DNA of 64,000 bases from Lachnoanaerobaculum sp. OBRC5-5 (GCF_000296385.1 NZ_JH815185.1:1771425-1835424); one strand, 5' to 3'; counted from the stretch's first letter, positions 17,439-27,093 are shown. The notes: a model not told the origin generated them from the sequence alone. Translations and numbers: made by a program.

Positions 17439-17495
17439 TCAAAGTGCCATTTTGGCACTTTGAATGGCACTTTGGACATTAAAATCAATATGCAT
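17439..17495 (-). pseudogene. Duplicated fic fragment
   Basis: On the minus strand this reads MHIDFNVQSAIQSAKMAL then stop, matching MHIDFDGQSAIQSA in the linker of the Fic protein at about 15690-15745. The DNA is nearly identical over its shared part but lacks one 22-nt unit (a TTGGCACTTTGAA repeat), which shifts the frame. It is a relic of a second fic copy or of a recombination event. Confidence 0.7.
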
Positions 17496-17613
17496 GATTA
17501 TTTCCAAAGGGGCCTTTCTCCATTGCTTAGAAACCAAGCATTTCACAATACTCTATACTTTACATACAATAACCGGCATACCACCTAAATTTACATGCAA
17601 AATAATTATAATT

Positions 17614-17796
17614 TCACACTACTATTTCTATTAAATATATATATGTAAGTAACCTTTTAGCTAATTCATTATCTAAATCGAATAAATATTCTTCATTTTC
17701 ACTTGCGTCTTTATCTACTCGTACAACTATATTTATAATATTATCATCACACTTAACAGGATTTTCTAAAATATGATACTCAGAATCTATTCTCAT
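17614..17796 (-). CDS. Possible 60-residue ORF, weakly supported
   Basis: An acidic frame (LFDLDNELAKRLL near its end) with no clear ribosome site and no recognised family. It lies in a degraded stretch between the fic fragment and hsdR. It may be the 3' end of a lost gene rather than a complete one. Confidence 0.25.
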   Translation of the reverse strand: MRIDSEYHILENPVKCDDNIINIVVRVDKDASENEEYLFDLDNELAKRLLTYIYLIEIVV

Positions 17797-18075
17797 ATTA
17801 TTGCTGTCACTACTGACTCTATTCTCAACTATAAAGTCTATAGACGAACTCTTAACGCATTTGTCTTTTACAATACTAACAGTCGCTATAAGAGAATTTT
17901 GCCTAATTCTACACAGGTGCCTTTAACATCGACACCAGTATTTTTATTAAGAACTCAAGTTATCTGTGCTAAAACAGCAAATGCATTTCCGATAACCTTA
18001 AATCTTTCACTTCTGTCACAGAAGAATACTTACCTACCAATATTACGCTATAGGAGAATTTTCATCTCTTCTTAA
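17797..18075. other. Degraded spacer downstream of hsdR
   Basis: All frames are broken on the minus strand. One retains coding character (RFKVIGNAFAVLAQI, stop, then NKNTGVDVKGTCVELGKIL), suggesting an old gene remnant that I cannot name. The open plus-strand frame at 17773-18075 has no ribosome site and is not called. Confidence 0.3.
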
Positions 18076-18216
18076 TTAAACTTGTTGTTTATAATTTTTT
18101 AAATGAAACAGGCGCAGCTGTAATTCAATCATCCACTTAACCTTTTCCGGCTGTGTAACTTCGTGAAAGACTGAGTTGAAATCGCCATGTGATATTTTAG
18201 ATAATACCTCACTCAT
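18076..18216 (-). CDS. 46-residue hypothetical protein after hsdR
   Basis: A short frame starting MSEVLSKISHGDF, 21 nt downstream of the hsdR stop and in the same direction. The Shine-Dalgarno match is weak. It ends LRLFHLKNYKQQV. No family is recognised. Its position suggests either a small accessory gene of the restriction system or the 5' end of a truncated neighbour. Confidence 0.45.
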   Translation of the reverse strand: MSEVLSKISHGDFNSVFHEVTQPEKVKWMIELQLRLFHLKNYKQQV

Positions 18217-18237
18217 ACTGCGCCTACTTCATCATTT

Positions 18238-21200
18238 TTATTTTTTGTCTATATATGGAACTATATCATCAGCAACAATTCTCATTGTAGATTTTTGTTT
18301 GGGATAATTTACAACTTTGCTTCCGGTATTAGGCTCATATGTCATGTTAAATACCATATCTGACAGCCACTTCTTAAAAGAAGGATTGTCTTGGAATTGT
18401 TTGAAGAGTTCCATATTATCCGCCATTACTGAGAAAATAACCTGCTGCAATGCACGTTCACTTTCCATACGTGCATTCTGCTTATCAGAATTCTTTATTG
18501 CATTCTGGTACTTTTCATCTTTTGCAACCATATCCGGAATTGCAATAATTTGTCTACGAACATTATCTGGTTCCTTCCAATCAATGTTTCCAAACATATC
18601 ATTAAAATCATTAAGTATACTAGACAATAATTCCATCTCAGAATTAACAATATGACCTGCACTTCCCGCTGGTACAGGAGCGACCTCTGCATCCGCATCC
18701 TCAAGCTTTATTGACATTGATTTCTGTGCTTCAAGTCGATAGCTATCGAGGTCAATCAAGTCAAGGATTCCTTCTGAGAAATCATCATCTCTTGGTGATG
18801 GTAACTTCGGAATCAGAAGATTAAGGAATATTGAAAGTTTCTCCCAATCTGCATCACCATAAGGAAGAATAGCTCCTAAGAATCCGTATGTACGACAAAA
18901 GGCCTTCGCAGAACTCTTAAACTTAATCTGCTCTTCAGTATCAAGATTTTTATAAACTGCAGTACAAGCATCAAGAATTGGGTCAAGCCTATCCCTTTCT
19001 GCTCCATTTAGATACAAGTCTACAAGCTGCTCCACATGAGCTATTGAAAATACCTGATACTCTTCCATTGTTGTAATAAGGTCATACAACTTGTTAGGAT
19101 CTGTTTCACCAGACAATAACGTAGTTCTATAATACCTTGAGAACGACTGCTCAATCATTGCCGGTTTATTCGCAAAATCCAAAACAAAAGTATCATGCTT
19201 CATTGGATGACATCTGTTCAATCTGGATAATGTCTGAACAGCCTTAATGTCATAAAGCATCTTATCAACATACATCGTATGTAACAGAGGTTCGTCAAAG
19301 CCTGTCTGGAACATATCTGCAACAACCAAAATACGATAAGGATCTGTTTTCAATGTTTTAGGAATCTTCGCATCTGGGAATCCATTCATAGTCGCAGATG
19401 TTAATGGTGGTTCCTGTCCCTGATACCTGTGTTCACCAGAGAACGCGACAATAGCCTTATATGGGCTATGTCTAGCTGCAAGACACTTATTAAGTGCATA
19501 ATAATACTCTATACATCTTGGGATGCTTGAAGTAACTACCATAGCACGAGCCTGTCCACCTATTTTTCCTTTTGAAATCACCTGTTCGTAGAAGTGCTCA
19601 ATCATCATCTCCGCCTTCTGAGAGATGGTATATGAGTCACTTTCAACGAATGCTCTAAGCTTTTTCTGTGCTCGTTTCTTGTCGAACATAGGGTCATACT
19701 GCACAGTCTTCATAAGCTTATAGTAGCTGGCAATCGGTGTATAATATTTAAGCACATCAAGAATGAAACCTTCCTGAATAGCCTGCTTCATAGTGTATGA
19801 ATGATACGGACGATGCTTTACTTCATCTCCATCCTGATATGGAACGCCGAAGGTTTCCAAAGTCTTATTCTTTGGTGTTGCAGTAAATGCAAAGTAGCTG
19901 GCATTGTAGAGTAACTTACGTCCCTCCATCATTGCATTGATTTTATCTTCGTTATCCATTTCAACTTCAGAAGCAAGGCCGGAAAGAGCCAAGTTCATCT
20001 GTGCAGAGTTTCTTCCACTCTGACCAGAATGCGCCTCATCTATAATAACTGCGAACTTATTGTCCTTATGTTTAGCTCCAATATTAGGAACTACATAAGG
20101 GAATTTTTCTATAGTGGTGATAATAATTCTCTTTCCATCTTTAATGGCGTCTCTTAAATCACCGGAATGTTCTGCCCATGCAACCGTATTAGCTACCTGC
20201 ATGAACTGTTTTATATTATCTCTAATCTGTTTATCAAGAATTCTTCGGTCAGTAACTACCAGCACAGAATCCAGCATTGGATGGCCATTTTCCTCAAGTC
20301 CTATCAGCTGATGTGCAAGCCAAGAAATTGAATTAGACTTTCCTGAGCCAGCACTGTGCTGAATCAAGTATCTTTTTCCGATTCCATTTTCTTTCACATC
20401 AGCAAGTAAGCTTTCAACTACGTCCAACTGATGATAACGGGGGAATATCTGCTTTACACTCTTCCTTTTTGTTTCAGGATCTTCTTCAACAACTACCTGA
20501 GCATAATTCTCAATAATACGACTAAGCTTATCCTTGGTAAGAACTTCTTTCCACAGATAATCTGTCATGAGCCCATTTGGATTAGGCGGATTTCCTGCAC
20601 CATCGTTGTAACCTTTATCAAAAGGAAGGAACCAACTGCTCTTACCATCAAGCTTTGTACAGAATTTCACCCTTGCATCATCAACAGCAAAATGAACCAT
20701 GCAGCGTTTAAACTGGAATAAAAGTTCTCTAGGGTCACGGTCTGTCTTATACTGGTTAACCGCATCATCAACATCCTGTTTTGTAAGCTGATTCTTCAAC
20801 TCAAAAGTAATGACCGGCAGACCATTGATGAATATGCACATGTCAAGAGCAAGTCTCGTAGCATCATTAGAATACATCAGCTGCCTTGTTACACTAAAAA
20901 TATTCTTTTCGTACATTTCTTTGGCCTTGGAATTATTTTCAGTCGGTGTCAGATAGAACATAATCAAGCTGGCAGGGTAAACCTTCACACCATTACGGAG
21001 AACATCAATAATACCACGCTTAGAAATTTCTCCCTGTAAACGATTCAGAAATTGGTTCTTCTTAACATCAGACTTAAAAACTCCGAGCTTATCCAATGAA
21101 TCCGGTTGCGTATCCTGAAGGAAACGGAATAAGTGAGTTTCGTCAATTGCATAATCACGATTGTAGTCTGCGTTGGCACCTTGCTCATAGCCATTTTGCT

Positions 21201-21261
21201 CAATGAGCCACTTTACAATTAATGATTCAAGTCCACTTTCTTTTATATTAGTAAATATCAT
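18238..21261 (-). CDS. hsdR: Type I restriction endonuclease subunit R
   Basis: A 1007-residue motor and nuclease subunit. The N-terminal PD-(D/E)xK nuclease domain shows NGLPVITFELKNQ near residue 150. The helicase motor has Walker A SAGSGKSNS, DEAH (VIIDEAHSG) and FTATPKN, with a second RecA domain containing RCIEYYYAL and TLSRLNRC. It cleaves DNA after translocation when the HsdM2S complex meets unmethylated sites. It lies 8 nt downstream of hsdS in a complete hsdM-hsdS-hsdR operon. No truncation is seen, so the enzyme should be active. Confidence 0.96.
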   Translation of the reverse strand: MIFTNIKESGLESLIVKWLIEQNGYEQGANADYNRDYAIDETHLFRFLQDTQPDSLDKLGVFKSDVKKNQFLNRLQGEISKRGIIDVLRNGVKVYPASLIMFYLTPTENNSKAKEMYEKNIFSVTRQLMYSNDATRLALDMCIFINGLPVITFELKNQLTKQDVDDAVNQYKTDRDPRELLFQFKRCMVHFAVDDARVKFCTKLDGKSSWFLPFDKGYNDGAGNPPNPNGLMTDYLWKEVLTKDKLSRIIENYAQVVVEEDPETKRKSVKQIFPRYHQLDVVESLLADVKENGIGKRYLIQHSAGSGKSNSISWLAHQLIGLEENGHPMLDSVLVVTDRRILDKQIRDNIKQFMQVANTVAWAEHSGDLRDAIKDGKRIIITTIEKFPYVVPNIGAKHKDNKFAVIIDEAHSGQSGRNSAQMNLALSGLASEVEMDNEDKINAMMEGRKLLYNASYFAFTATPKNKTLETFGVPYQDGDEVKHRPYHSYTMKQAIQEGFILDVLKYYTPIASYYKLMKTVQYDPMFDKKRAQKKLRAFVESDSYTISQKAEMMIEHFYEQVISKGKIGGQARAMVVTSSIPRCIEYYYALNKCLAARHSPYKAIVAFSGEHRYQGQEPPLTSATMNGFPDAKIPKTLKTDPYRILVVADMFQTGFDEPLLHTMYVDKMLYDIKAVQTLSRLNRCHPMKHDTFVLDFANKPAMIEQSFSRYYRTTLLSGETDPNKLYDLITTMEEYQVFSIAHVEQLVDLYLNGAERDRLDPILDACTAVYKNLDTEEQIKFKSSAKAFCRTYGFLGAILPYGDADWEKLSIFLNLLIPKLPSPRDDDFSEGILDLIDLDSYRLEAQKSMSIKLEDADAEVAPVPAGSAGHIVNSEMELLSSILNDFNDMFGNIDWKEPDNVRRQIIAIPDMVAKDEKYQNAIKNSDKQNARMESERALQQVIFSVMADNMELFKQFQDNPSFKKWLSDMVFNMTYEPNTGSKVVNYPKQKSTMRIVADDIVPYIDKK

Positions 21262-21269
21262 ATCATATC

Positions 21270-22622
21270 CTACGCCTCCTCGCTGAAAGATTCCTCATCT
21301 TCGGCATCCGCTTCTTCATCATCAACTTCTTCTGTTTCTTCATCATACTCAAATTCAGAAATTTCTATATCCCTTACATCAATCTGTCCTGTCACAACAT
21401 CAGAAATCATTCTATTTCGTAATTCATGAAGGACTTCTATTTCTTCTGTTAGCTTTTCGATTGTTGTGTCATATTTTGCAAATGCAGCAGGAATATATTC
21501 AACGATAGCCTGCTGCTCATCAGCGGGAGGAACAATAAATGGAATCTCCTTCATTTTATTAATTGATAGATCCCACTGTCCTACACGTATTCCATCGGAA
21601 GCCTGAGCAAAAAAATTCACATAGACTTTACTTCTGATTGCATAATGAAAATATTCCAAATTTTCGAAGTCCACATCAAAAATAAAGTATGCTGGGCTTA
21701 TTATACCTGTATAGTCTGAAATACCATAAGAACCCTGCCACGCTTTCATCTTATTCATAGCAAACTGACCCTTTTTCACCATTTTGTAAACGCTAAGGTC
21801 ATCCGGAATAAAATTATGATTGCTTTCCTTATCCTCAACGTCTCTAATGATTACCCCCTGCTCTCTAACTACAGAAAGCAGTGGAAGCTCCGGATGGTTT
21901 TTCTCACTAAAAGGATGAAGAATCTGTCTCAATTTTATAGTTGTCCAATGTACCGGAATATTTCCAAGCCATTCAACGCCACTGAATTTCATTGGTACAT
22001 TAGGATTAAGACCATGTGTCACCGCTTCATTTACAACAGTCTTCTTGAGCTCGCATATTCTTCGAAGTTCTTTCTTCTTGACTTCAATCAATCTATTTAT
22101 TTTTGATACTTGCCAATCAAGATAACGAACAATCTTGTCTTGCTCCTGCCTTGACGGGATAGGTAACAGAATATTTTTCATCTCGCTGAAGCGAGTTGTC
22201 CATAAATCTGAAACAATTCCCCGGCCATATCGGTAATACTCTTCCGAAAAAATATGACTTCTCATCAAATAATGAATATATCTGCCATTCCATTCCTGTC
22301 TTGGCTCAAGAACAATATTAATTAGAGAGACAGAACCATCCAAAGGTGATATACCACATGAGCCCTTCCTATCAGACCTACTATTGATAACAAAGTCTCC
22401 AGTTTTTACAAGTTTTCTGTTATCACCTGCATCAGTTTTAACTGCACTATCTAATTGCGGTACAATTCCACCTTTTGATACCGAAAGAGGGGCATAGTCT
22501 TTATCTGACACCTTCTCTTTTCGTTGTGAAAACAAACTGCCTATCTTTTTACATTCCCATTCAGATGGTAAATCTCCCAACCATGCAGTACCTGAAGGAG
22601 AATAGCTACTATATCTCTTCAT
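21270..22622 (-). CDS. hsdS: Type I restriction-modification specificity subunit
   Basis: A 450-residue specificity subunit with two target-recognition domains. The first begins TAWLGDLPSEWECKKIG and ends at a conserved helix (RQEQDKIVRYLDWQVSKIN); the second begins WLGNIPVHW and ends DEQQAIVEYI. Each domain reads half of a split recognition site, which cannot be predicted by eye. The extreme C-terminus is a strongly acidic tail of about 35 residues, which is unusual. Its ATG overlaps the hsdM stop (TAATG). Confidence 0.95.
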   Translation of the reverse strand: MKRYSSYSPSGTAWLGDLPSEWECKKIGSLFSQRKEKVSDKDYAPLSVSKGGIVPQLDSAVKTDAGDNRKLVKTGDFVINSRSDRKGSCGISPLDGSVSLINIVLEPRQEWNGRYIHYLMRSHIFSEEYYRYGRGIVSDLWTTRFSEMKNILLPIPSRQEQDKIVRYLDWQVSKINRLIEVKKKELRRICELKKTVVNEAVTHGLNPNVPMKFSGVEWLGNIPVHWTTIKLRQILHPFSEKNHPELPLLSVVREQGVIIRDVEDKESNHNFIPDDLSVYKMVKKGQFAMNKMKAWQGSYGISDYTGIISPAYFIFDVDFENLEYFHYAIRSKVYVNFFAQASDGIRVGQWDLSINKMKEIPFIVPPADEQQAIVEYIPAAFAKYDTTIEKLTEEIEVLHELRNRMISDVVTGQIDVRDIEISEFEYDEETEEVDDEEADAEDEESFSEEA

Positions 22623-24625
22623 TACTTTAGTCCTCCAAGAACTTCCATGAGCATTCCGCTAGTTTCTTGTTCAAGTAGTTCAAGGTCAGCAATAATGCTT
22701 TCCATAGGACGAAGTTCTGATACCTTATAAAAATATTTTGTGAAGCTTATTTCATAGCCTATCTGAGTCTTCTTTTCATCTACATATGCATCAGGGGCAT
22801 AGGGATGAACTTCATTTTCAATAAAAGCTTGAACACCTCCATCATACGTAAAAGGAACAATCTCTGTATCACGCAGCTCAACATCAGCCTCGCCTTCAAT
22901 TGGCAATGCATTAGAGTCCCTATCAGTAATATACGGACGTACCTTTTTCAAGAGTGAAACTTTCAACTTTGTAGCCTTCTCAAAAGCCTTCCAATCATCC
23001 AACGTCACAGTAGGTTCCAGGTCATTAATAGCCTCAGCAAAAGCTGCCATTTCTGCATCTTTCAGCACACCTGCTGGTATCTTGCGCTCCGGAAAAACGC
23101 GCAAACGAAGAGGACGTTCAACTGTAACAGCCCAATGTCCAAAATCATCGTTATTAAAAATCTTGCTAATTTCACTCTGCTCCATCTCAAGAAAAATTCT
23201 TATGATTTCGTTACGAATTTCAGGCGTGAATTCGCAGTTCTTTTTGCCCATATTCTTTCGTAAAGGTGATTTCATTGAAGTTGCATCAATTAACTGTATC
23301 TTGCCTTTACGTCTATCTTCCTTTTTATTTGATAACACCCAGACATAAGTTCCTATACCTGTGTTGTAGAACATATTCTCAGGTAAAGCAATAATAGCTT
23401 CTACAAGGTCGTTCTCAATCAGATATCTACGAGCATTACTCTCACCACTACCAGCATCTCCTGTAAAGATGGAAGACCCATTATGCACCTCTGCAATTCG
23501 ACTTCCGAGCGGAGTGTCATTTTTCATCTTCGCAACATTATTCAGAAGGAACAGGAGCTGCCCATCACTGGTTCTTGGAATCATCGAAAACTGTGTGCCA
23601 TCTTCCAAATAAGCGTTAAATCGGCTATCTAGAATATCTTTCTTACCACCCATCTTCTCAGCATCAGTTTTCCAGCTTTTACCATATGGTGGATTTGCAA
23701 GCATGAAATCAAACTGTCTATTAGCATTACCATCCGCCGAAAGTGTAGAACCATATGCTATATGTTCAGCTTGTTCACCATCACCCTTCAACAGCATGTC
23801 GGCTTTACAAATCGCGTATGTTTCTGGTTGAAGTTCCTGTCCAAAAAGATGAATAGATACATTTTTTCCACGTCTCTTTGCAAGAGTCAAAAGTCGATCT
23901 TGTGCAACGGTAAGCATTCCACCTGTACCACACGCACCATCATAACAAGAATAAGTTGCATCCATAAGTTTGTCAGCAACGGGCATAACAACTAAATCTG
24001 CCCTAAGATCTACAACATCACGTGGTGTCCAGTGTTCTCCAGCTTCCTCGTTATTCTCTTCATTGAACTTACGAATCAATTCCTCAAATACAGTTCCCAT
24101 ACCATGATTATCCAGAGCTGGAAGCTTTATTGTTTTCATAGTATCGTTTGTATACACAGGCTTAAGACTAAGGTTGATAGTTGGAGAAATAAACTTTTCA
24201 ATAACTGCACCTAGAATATCTGCATCAATCATCGTATCAATCTGATTACGGAATTTGAACTTCTCCAAAATTTCCTGAACATTAGGTGAGAAGCCATCTA
24301 AGTATACTTCAAAGTCAACTTTAAGAGTCTGTTTCTTTGCTCTACTGGTAAGGTCTTTTAATAAAAATGGGGAAGAGTTGCAGAAAGCCTGTCCTGCTGC
24401 ATTACAAAGAGCTGGCCACTGATTAGTAATACCTGCTGCATCCATCTTTTCCTTCATTGCAAGAACTGCCGGTTTTGTATCCTCTAACATAGCATCAAGA
24501 CGACGGATAACTGTCATTGGGAGAATAACGTCACGATACTTACCACGAACATATACGTCACACAGACAGTCATCAGCAATACCCCATATAAAACTCACAA
24601 TCGCATTGTGTACTTGATTATCCAT
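22622..24625 (-). CDS. hsdM: Type I restriction-modification DNA methyltransferase subunit
   Basis: An N6-adenine DNA methyltransferase of about 667 residues. It has the helical N-terminal domain (YRDVILPMTVIRRLD), the AdoMet motif GACGTGGM and the catalytic motif NPPYG. It protects host DNA and forms HsdM2S and the full restriction complex. The start is uncertain: 24625 (MDNQVHNAIV) fits the family best, with 24637 as an alternative; the longer frame from 24685 has no ribosome site. An inactivated excisionase-like HTH gene lies just upstream. Confidence 0.95.
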   Translation of the reverse strand: MDNQVHNAIVSFIWGIADDCLCDVYVRGKYRDVILPMTVIRRLDAMLEDTKPAVLAMKEKMDAAGITNQWPALCNAAGQAFCNSSPFLLKDLTSRAKKQTLKVDFEVYLDGFSPNVQEILEKFKFRNQIDTMIDADILGAVIEKFISPTINLSLKPVYTNDTMKTIKLPALDNHGMGTVFEELIRKFNEENNEEAGEHWTPRDVVDLRADLVVMPVADKLMDATYSCYDGACGTGGMLTVAQDRLLTLAKRRGKNVSIHLFGQELQPETYAICKADMLLKGDGEQAEHIAYGSTLSADGNANRQFDFMLANPPYGKSWKTDAEKMGGKKDILDSRFNAYLEDGTQFSMIPRTSDGQLLFLLNNVAKMKNDTPLGSRIAEVHNGSSIFTGDAGSGESNARRYLIENDLVEAIIALPENMFYNTGIGTYVWVLSNKKEDRRKGKIQLIDATSMKSPLRKNMGKKNCEFTPEIRNEIIRIFLEMEQSEISKIFNNDDFGHWAVTVERPLRLRVFPERKIPAGVLKDAEMAAFAEAINDLEPTVTLDDWKAFEKATKLKVSLLKKVRPYITDRDSNALPIEGEADVELRDTEIVPFTYDGGVQAFIENEVHPYAPDAYVDEKKTQIGYEISFTKYFYKVSELRPMESIIADLELLEQETSGMLMEVLGGLK

Positions 24626-24694
24626 ATTTTCATCCATACCTTTCTTTGGCTTATCTTGTCTTTTTGATGGTAGATACACTACCACATTATAATT

Positions 24695-24937
24695 CTATAA
24701 AATCATGAGTTCTAAAAAACGAACAGCATATTCATCTGGCGCAGAATTATCATCTCCAACTCCAATTGAACTAAACCAATCATCAACTTCTGACAGTTTA
24801 AATTTGCAGAGGCGGCCGACTTTATATGCCAGCATATTTCTTTTTGCAATCCACTGCAAAATAGTGTCACATTTAACACCTTAATATTTCTGAACTTCTT
24901 TCAATGTTGGCCATTTTTCAATAACTTGTTCTTTCAC
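24695..24937 (-). pseudogene. Excisionase-type HTH protein interrupted by a stop codon
   Basis: A GTG start after AGGGG opens a frame encoding WPTLKEVQKY, then TAA, then GVKCDTILQWIAKRNM and VGRLCKFKLSEVDDW. This is a helix-turn-helix domain of the excisionase/MerR-like class often found upstream of hsdM. A single T-to-A change (TTA to TAA in the expected YLGV) explains the break. The frame is otherwise intact to a TAG at 24695. Confidence 0.75.
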
Positions 24938-25060
24938 GCATTTATCCCCTTCTCTAATTACACTTAAACTTTGTGTCTATCGTTACACAAAATAATGAAT
25001 CTCTTTCCAGAAACAATTCTCTCTATCAGAATCCTGCATTTCCCACTTACAATATGTTAC

Positions 25061-25276
25061 TTAATCAAAGTCATGTATATCAAAGGTCGTGGTTGTTTTT
25101 ATTCTTTCATTCTGCTTTACATCTGAAATACCAATGGAATAAGAATGCGCTTCAGGCCAATCTTTAGGAACATGCTTATATACTAATTTTCTTCTAGTCC
25201 AGATAACCTTTCCAATATTCGTCAATTCCCATACATTAATCTCCGAATCATAACTGGCTATCTCATGTCTTGCATT
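25061..25276 (-). pseudogene. 3' remnant of an unknown gene
   Basis: An open frame of 71 codons without a start codon and preceded in frame by TAA. Its composition is protein-like (VWELTNIGKVIWTRRKLVYK, later SIGISDVKQNERIKTT). The family is not recognised. Confidence 0.45.
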
Positions 25277-25321
25277 TTAATAAACAGAAATATTATAACA
25301 CTTATATAACAGTTACCTTTA

Positions 25322-25462
25322 CTATTTATCTTCTAAATCCATACCTTCGAGTTTTATCTTCTGGTAATCAAGAATCTCCATATCATCTACGTCTTCGGAA
25401 TCACTATCAATTAGCAATTTCATTTGTCTAGTTAGTGCAATGGCTAACGTTTTTTTATTCAT
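25322..25462 (-). CDS. 46-residue acidic hypothetical protein
   Basis: Begins MNKKTLAIALTRQMKLLIDS and ends GMDLEDK. GAGGAG lies 12 nt upstream, a rather long distance. The frame just before it (the remnant ending at about 25480, VQFFKNQINNVGIVLLE then stop) runs into its ribosome site, so the two may once have been an operon. Function unknown. Confidence 0.5.
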   Translation of the reverse strand: MNKKTLAIALTRQMKLLIDSDSEDVDDMEILDYQKIKLEGMDLEDK

Positions 25463-26045
25463 CTTTAGCAAAAACTCCTCATTCTAATAAAACTATACCT
25501 ACATTATTTATCTGGTTTTTGAAGAACTGCACCAGAGAGTCGTAGGTATCTTTTCCTATAAGCGGATACTTGTGTTTCAATATAAATCTTTCAGCACCTA
25601 TCCATAGTTATTTGGTATGACTCTTTGATACATTACCTTATCCTCTCGCTGTGAATAAAACAATTATAAACTTATCTTTGCTTTTTATATTAGCACAGTC
25701 AGAGTAAACACATCTACATATATCTTCAAGTTTCGCTCAAGCACCTCCCTCTCTCAAGTGGGAAAATGTAAGTCACGAAACAGCAAGACTTCAACCAACA
25801 TAGAAAAGCCGCAAGTCAAACCTACTCTCGTACCTGAAAACGATAAACATCCGGATATTAACAACAAATACTTTGTAAACTCCAATTCCACACCTACTTT
25901 ATGTCTCTTAACTGCAAGCCTCAAACCTATCCTTACTTGCTCTAAGGTTTACTCTGGTATCCACAATTGTATCAGCATAAGATTCTACGCATTCAACTGC
26001 TCTGGAATGAAGGAATTGCCTGTGGACTCAACAACCTAAACCCAG
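25463..26045. other. Spacer with gene remnants and an unexplained plus-strand frame
   Basis: The minus strand holds a C-terminal gene remnant (about 25485-25620, KHKYPLIGKDTYDSLVQFF). A plus-strand frame runs from a GTG at 25758 to a TAA at 26037-26039 (93 codons, rich in Ser, Asn, Thr, Lys) without a ribosome site. It ends 7 nt before a strong plus-strand terminator. I cannot say whether this is a small RNA, an ORF or the relic of an element. Confidence 0.35.
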
Positions 26046-26086
26046 AACCTCACTACTAGTTTTAAGTCAAGCGGTGAGGTTTTTTC
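26046..26086 (+). terminator. Plus-strand intrinsic terminator
   Basis: AACCTCAC (26046-26053) pairs with GTGAGGTT (26074-26081), followed by TTTTT. It can only act on a rightward transcript, although all surrounding genes run leftward. Confidence 0.65.
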
Positions 26087-26088
26087 GA

Positions 26089-26244
26089 TTATTTATTCTT
26101 GAGAAACTTTGCAATTTCATCGGATAGTTCTAGGTACCATGCATCAGAATTCAACACACCTTTATGCCACATTGAAAACTTTACGCCTACATCAGTTGTA
26201 CGCCAACCGCTAACATAATGAATAAGCAAAACCATTTTCTCCAT
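26089..26244 (-). CDS. 51-residue hypothetical protein or gene fragment
   Basis: Reads MEKMVLLIHYVSGWRTTDVG and ends EIAKFLKNK. No convincing ribosome site. Protein-like composition suggests the C-terminal end of a decayed gene, because the frame is open for only four codons upstream of the ATG. Confidence 0.35.
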   Translation of the reverse strand: MEKMVLLIHYVSGWRTTDVGVKFSMWHKGVLNSDAWYLELSDEIAKFLKNK

Positions 26245-26381
26245 AATTTTGTCTAAGCATATATACTCTTAATATCTAATCCCACATCCTGCAATTTTTT
26301 ACTACTTCGATTTTGTATAAATCTCCATTGTAATTATGTGGTATAGTTTTGCATCCTTACCTTATCTTTGAATTATCAAGT

Positions 26382-26513
26382 TCAGTTATTATCTCTCTGT
26401 ACAGATGTGGTTAATTCCATCATCTTTCGCGCATATGTATCACCATCAATTTCTTCATTGGCATACTGTTGCATAAGCTCATCAATCTGTTCTTTAAGTT
26501 CTTCTCTAGTCAT
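26382..26513 (-). CDS. 43-residue hypothetical protein
   Basis: Begins MTREELKEQIDELMQQYANE and ends TTSVQRDNN, with AGGAAAG upstream at proper distance. Highly charged and helical. Small proteins of this sort occur in Lachnospiraceae, but I cannot name the family. Confidence 0.6.
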   Translation of the reverse strand: MTREELKEQIDELMQQYANEEIDGDTYARKMMELTTSVQRDNN

Positions 26514-26543
26514 TTTTTACCACTTTCCTAATTAATCTTAATT

Positions 26544-26684
26544 TTATAAGTACCAGCTATGCTCACAGTGAGTCAAATCTAGTGGAAATATGCTAGAAAT
26601 TGCATTAATCACATAAATATGTATACCATAAATTTCATTATATTCATACTAAACATCATCCAGTTCATCCAGCAATTATTCCAT
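26544..26684 (-). pseudogene. Decayed small ORF
   Basis: One reading frame shows ME, stop, LLDELDDV, stop, YEYNEIYGIHIYVINAISS and a C-terminal THCEHSWYL before a final stop. Two in-frame stops break an otherwise protein-like sequence. Family unknown. Confidence 0.4.
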
Positions 26685-26730
26685 TTCAATTACAGTTCAT
26701 CGAAACTCATCTTCTGATACTATTTTCCTT

Positions 26731-27093
26731 CTAGCTCTTATAATTTGATATATTTTTCAGCATCTCCTCTGACACAAAATATGGATTATTATCTTCTCCA
26801 ATTTTCTCAATCAAAATGGCATCCTTATCTGTTTCAAGTACTCTAATTTTGTCTCCTATCTTAAATTTTAATCCATCATTGCTAACCCCCTCTGCAGTTA
26901 CAGAATATACCATTGAATCTGATGTTCCGTGTAATTCTTCCTTATTAATTTTCTTTATTATCTTTTTAACAACAATCTCACTACCTTTATATAGCACTGC
27001 ACCTGTTCCAGCAATTATTAAGACAAAATTTTTAGGACCTCCGACCTTCTTCGCCACAGTAGTCAACCATTGATATGCACCTAGATTACTCAT
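26731..27093 (-). CDS. 120-residue hypothetical protein with one membrane segment
   Basis: Starts at 27093, 8 nt after AAGGAGG; the longer frame begins within that site. Residues about 10-35 (GGPKNFVLIIAGTGAVLYKG) form one hydrophobic segment. The remainder is soluble and includes a small beta-rich stretch (KFKIGDKIRVLETDKDAILI) reminiscent of an SH3-like fold. Its family is not recognised. It stands alone among remnants between the restriction and Qat systems and may belong to a lost mobile element. Confidence 0.7.
   Translation of the reverse strand: MSNLGAYQWLTTVAKKVGGPKNFVLIIAGTGAVLYKGSEIVVKKIIKKINKEELHGTSDSMVYSVTAEGVSNDGLKFKIGDKIRVLETDKDAILIEKIGEDNNPYFVSEEMLKNISNYKS

Noticed and set aside
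17773..18075. 100-codon plus-strand frame downstream of hsdR
   Set aside because: No ribosome site, no recognisable domain, and the minus strand at the same place has remnants of coding sequence.
25758..26039. 93-codon plus-strand frame considered as a real protein gene
   Set aside because: GTG start without a ribosome site and no recognised family; kept only as an unexplained unit because of the terminator after it.
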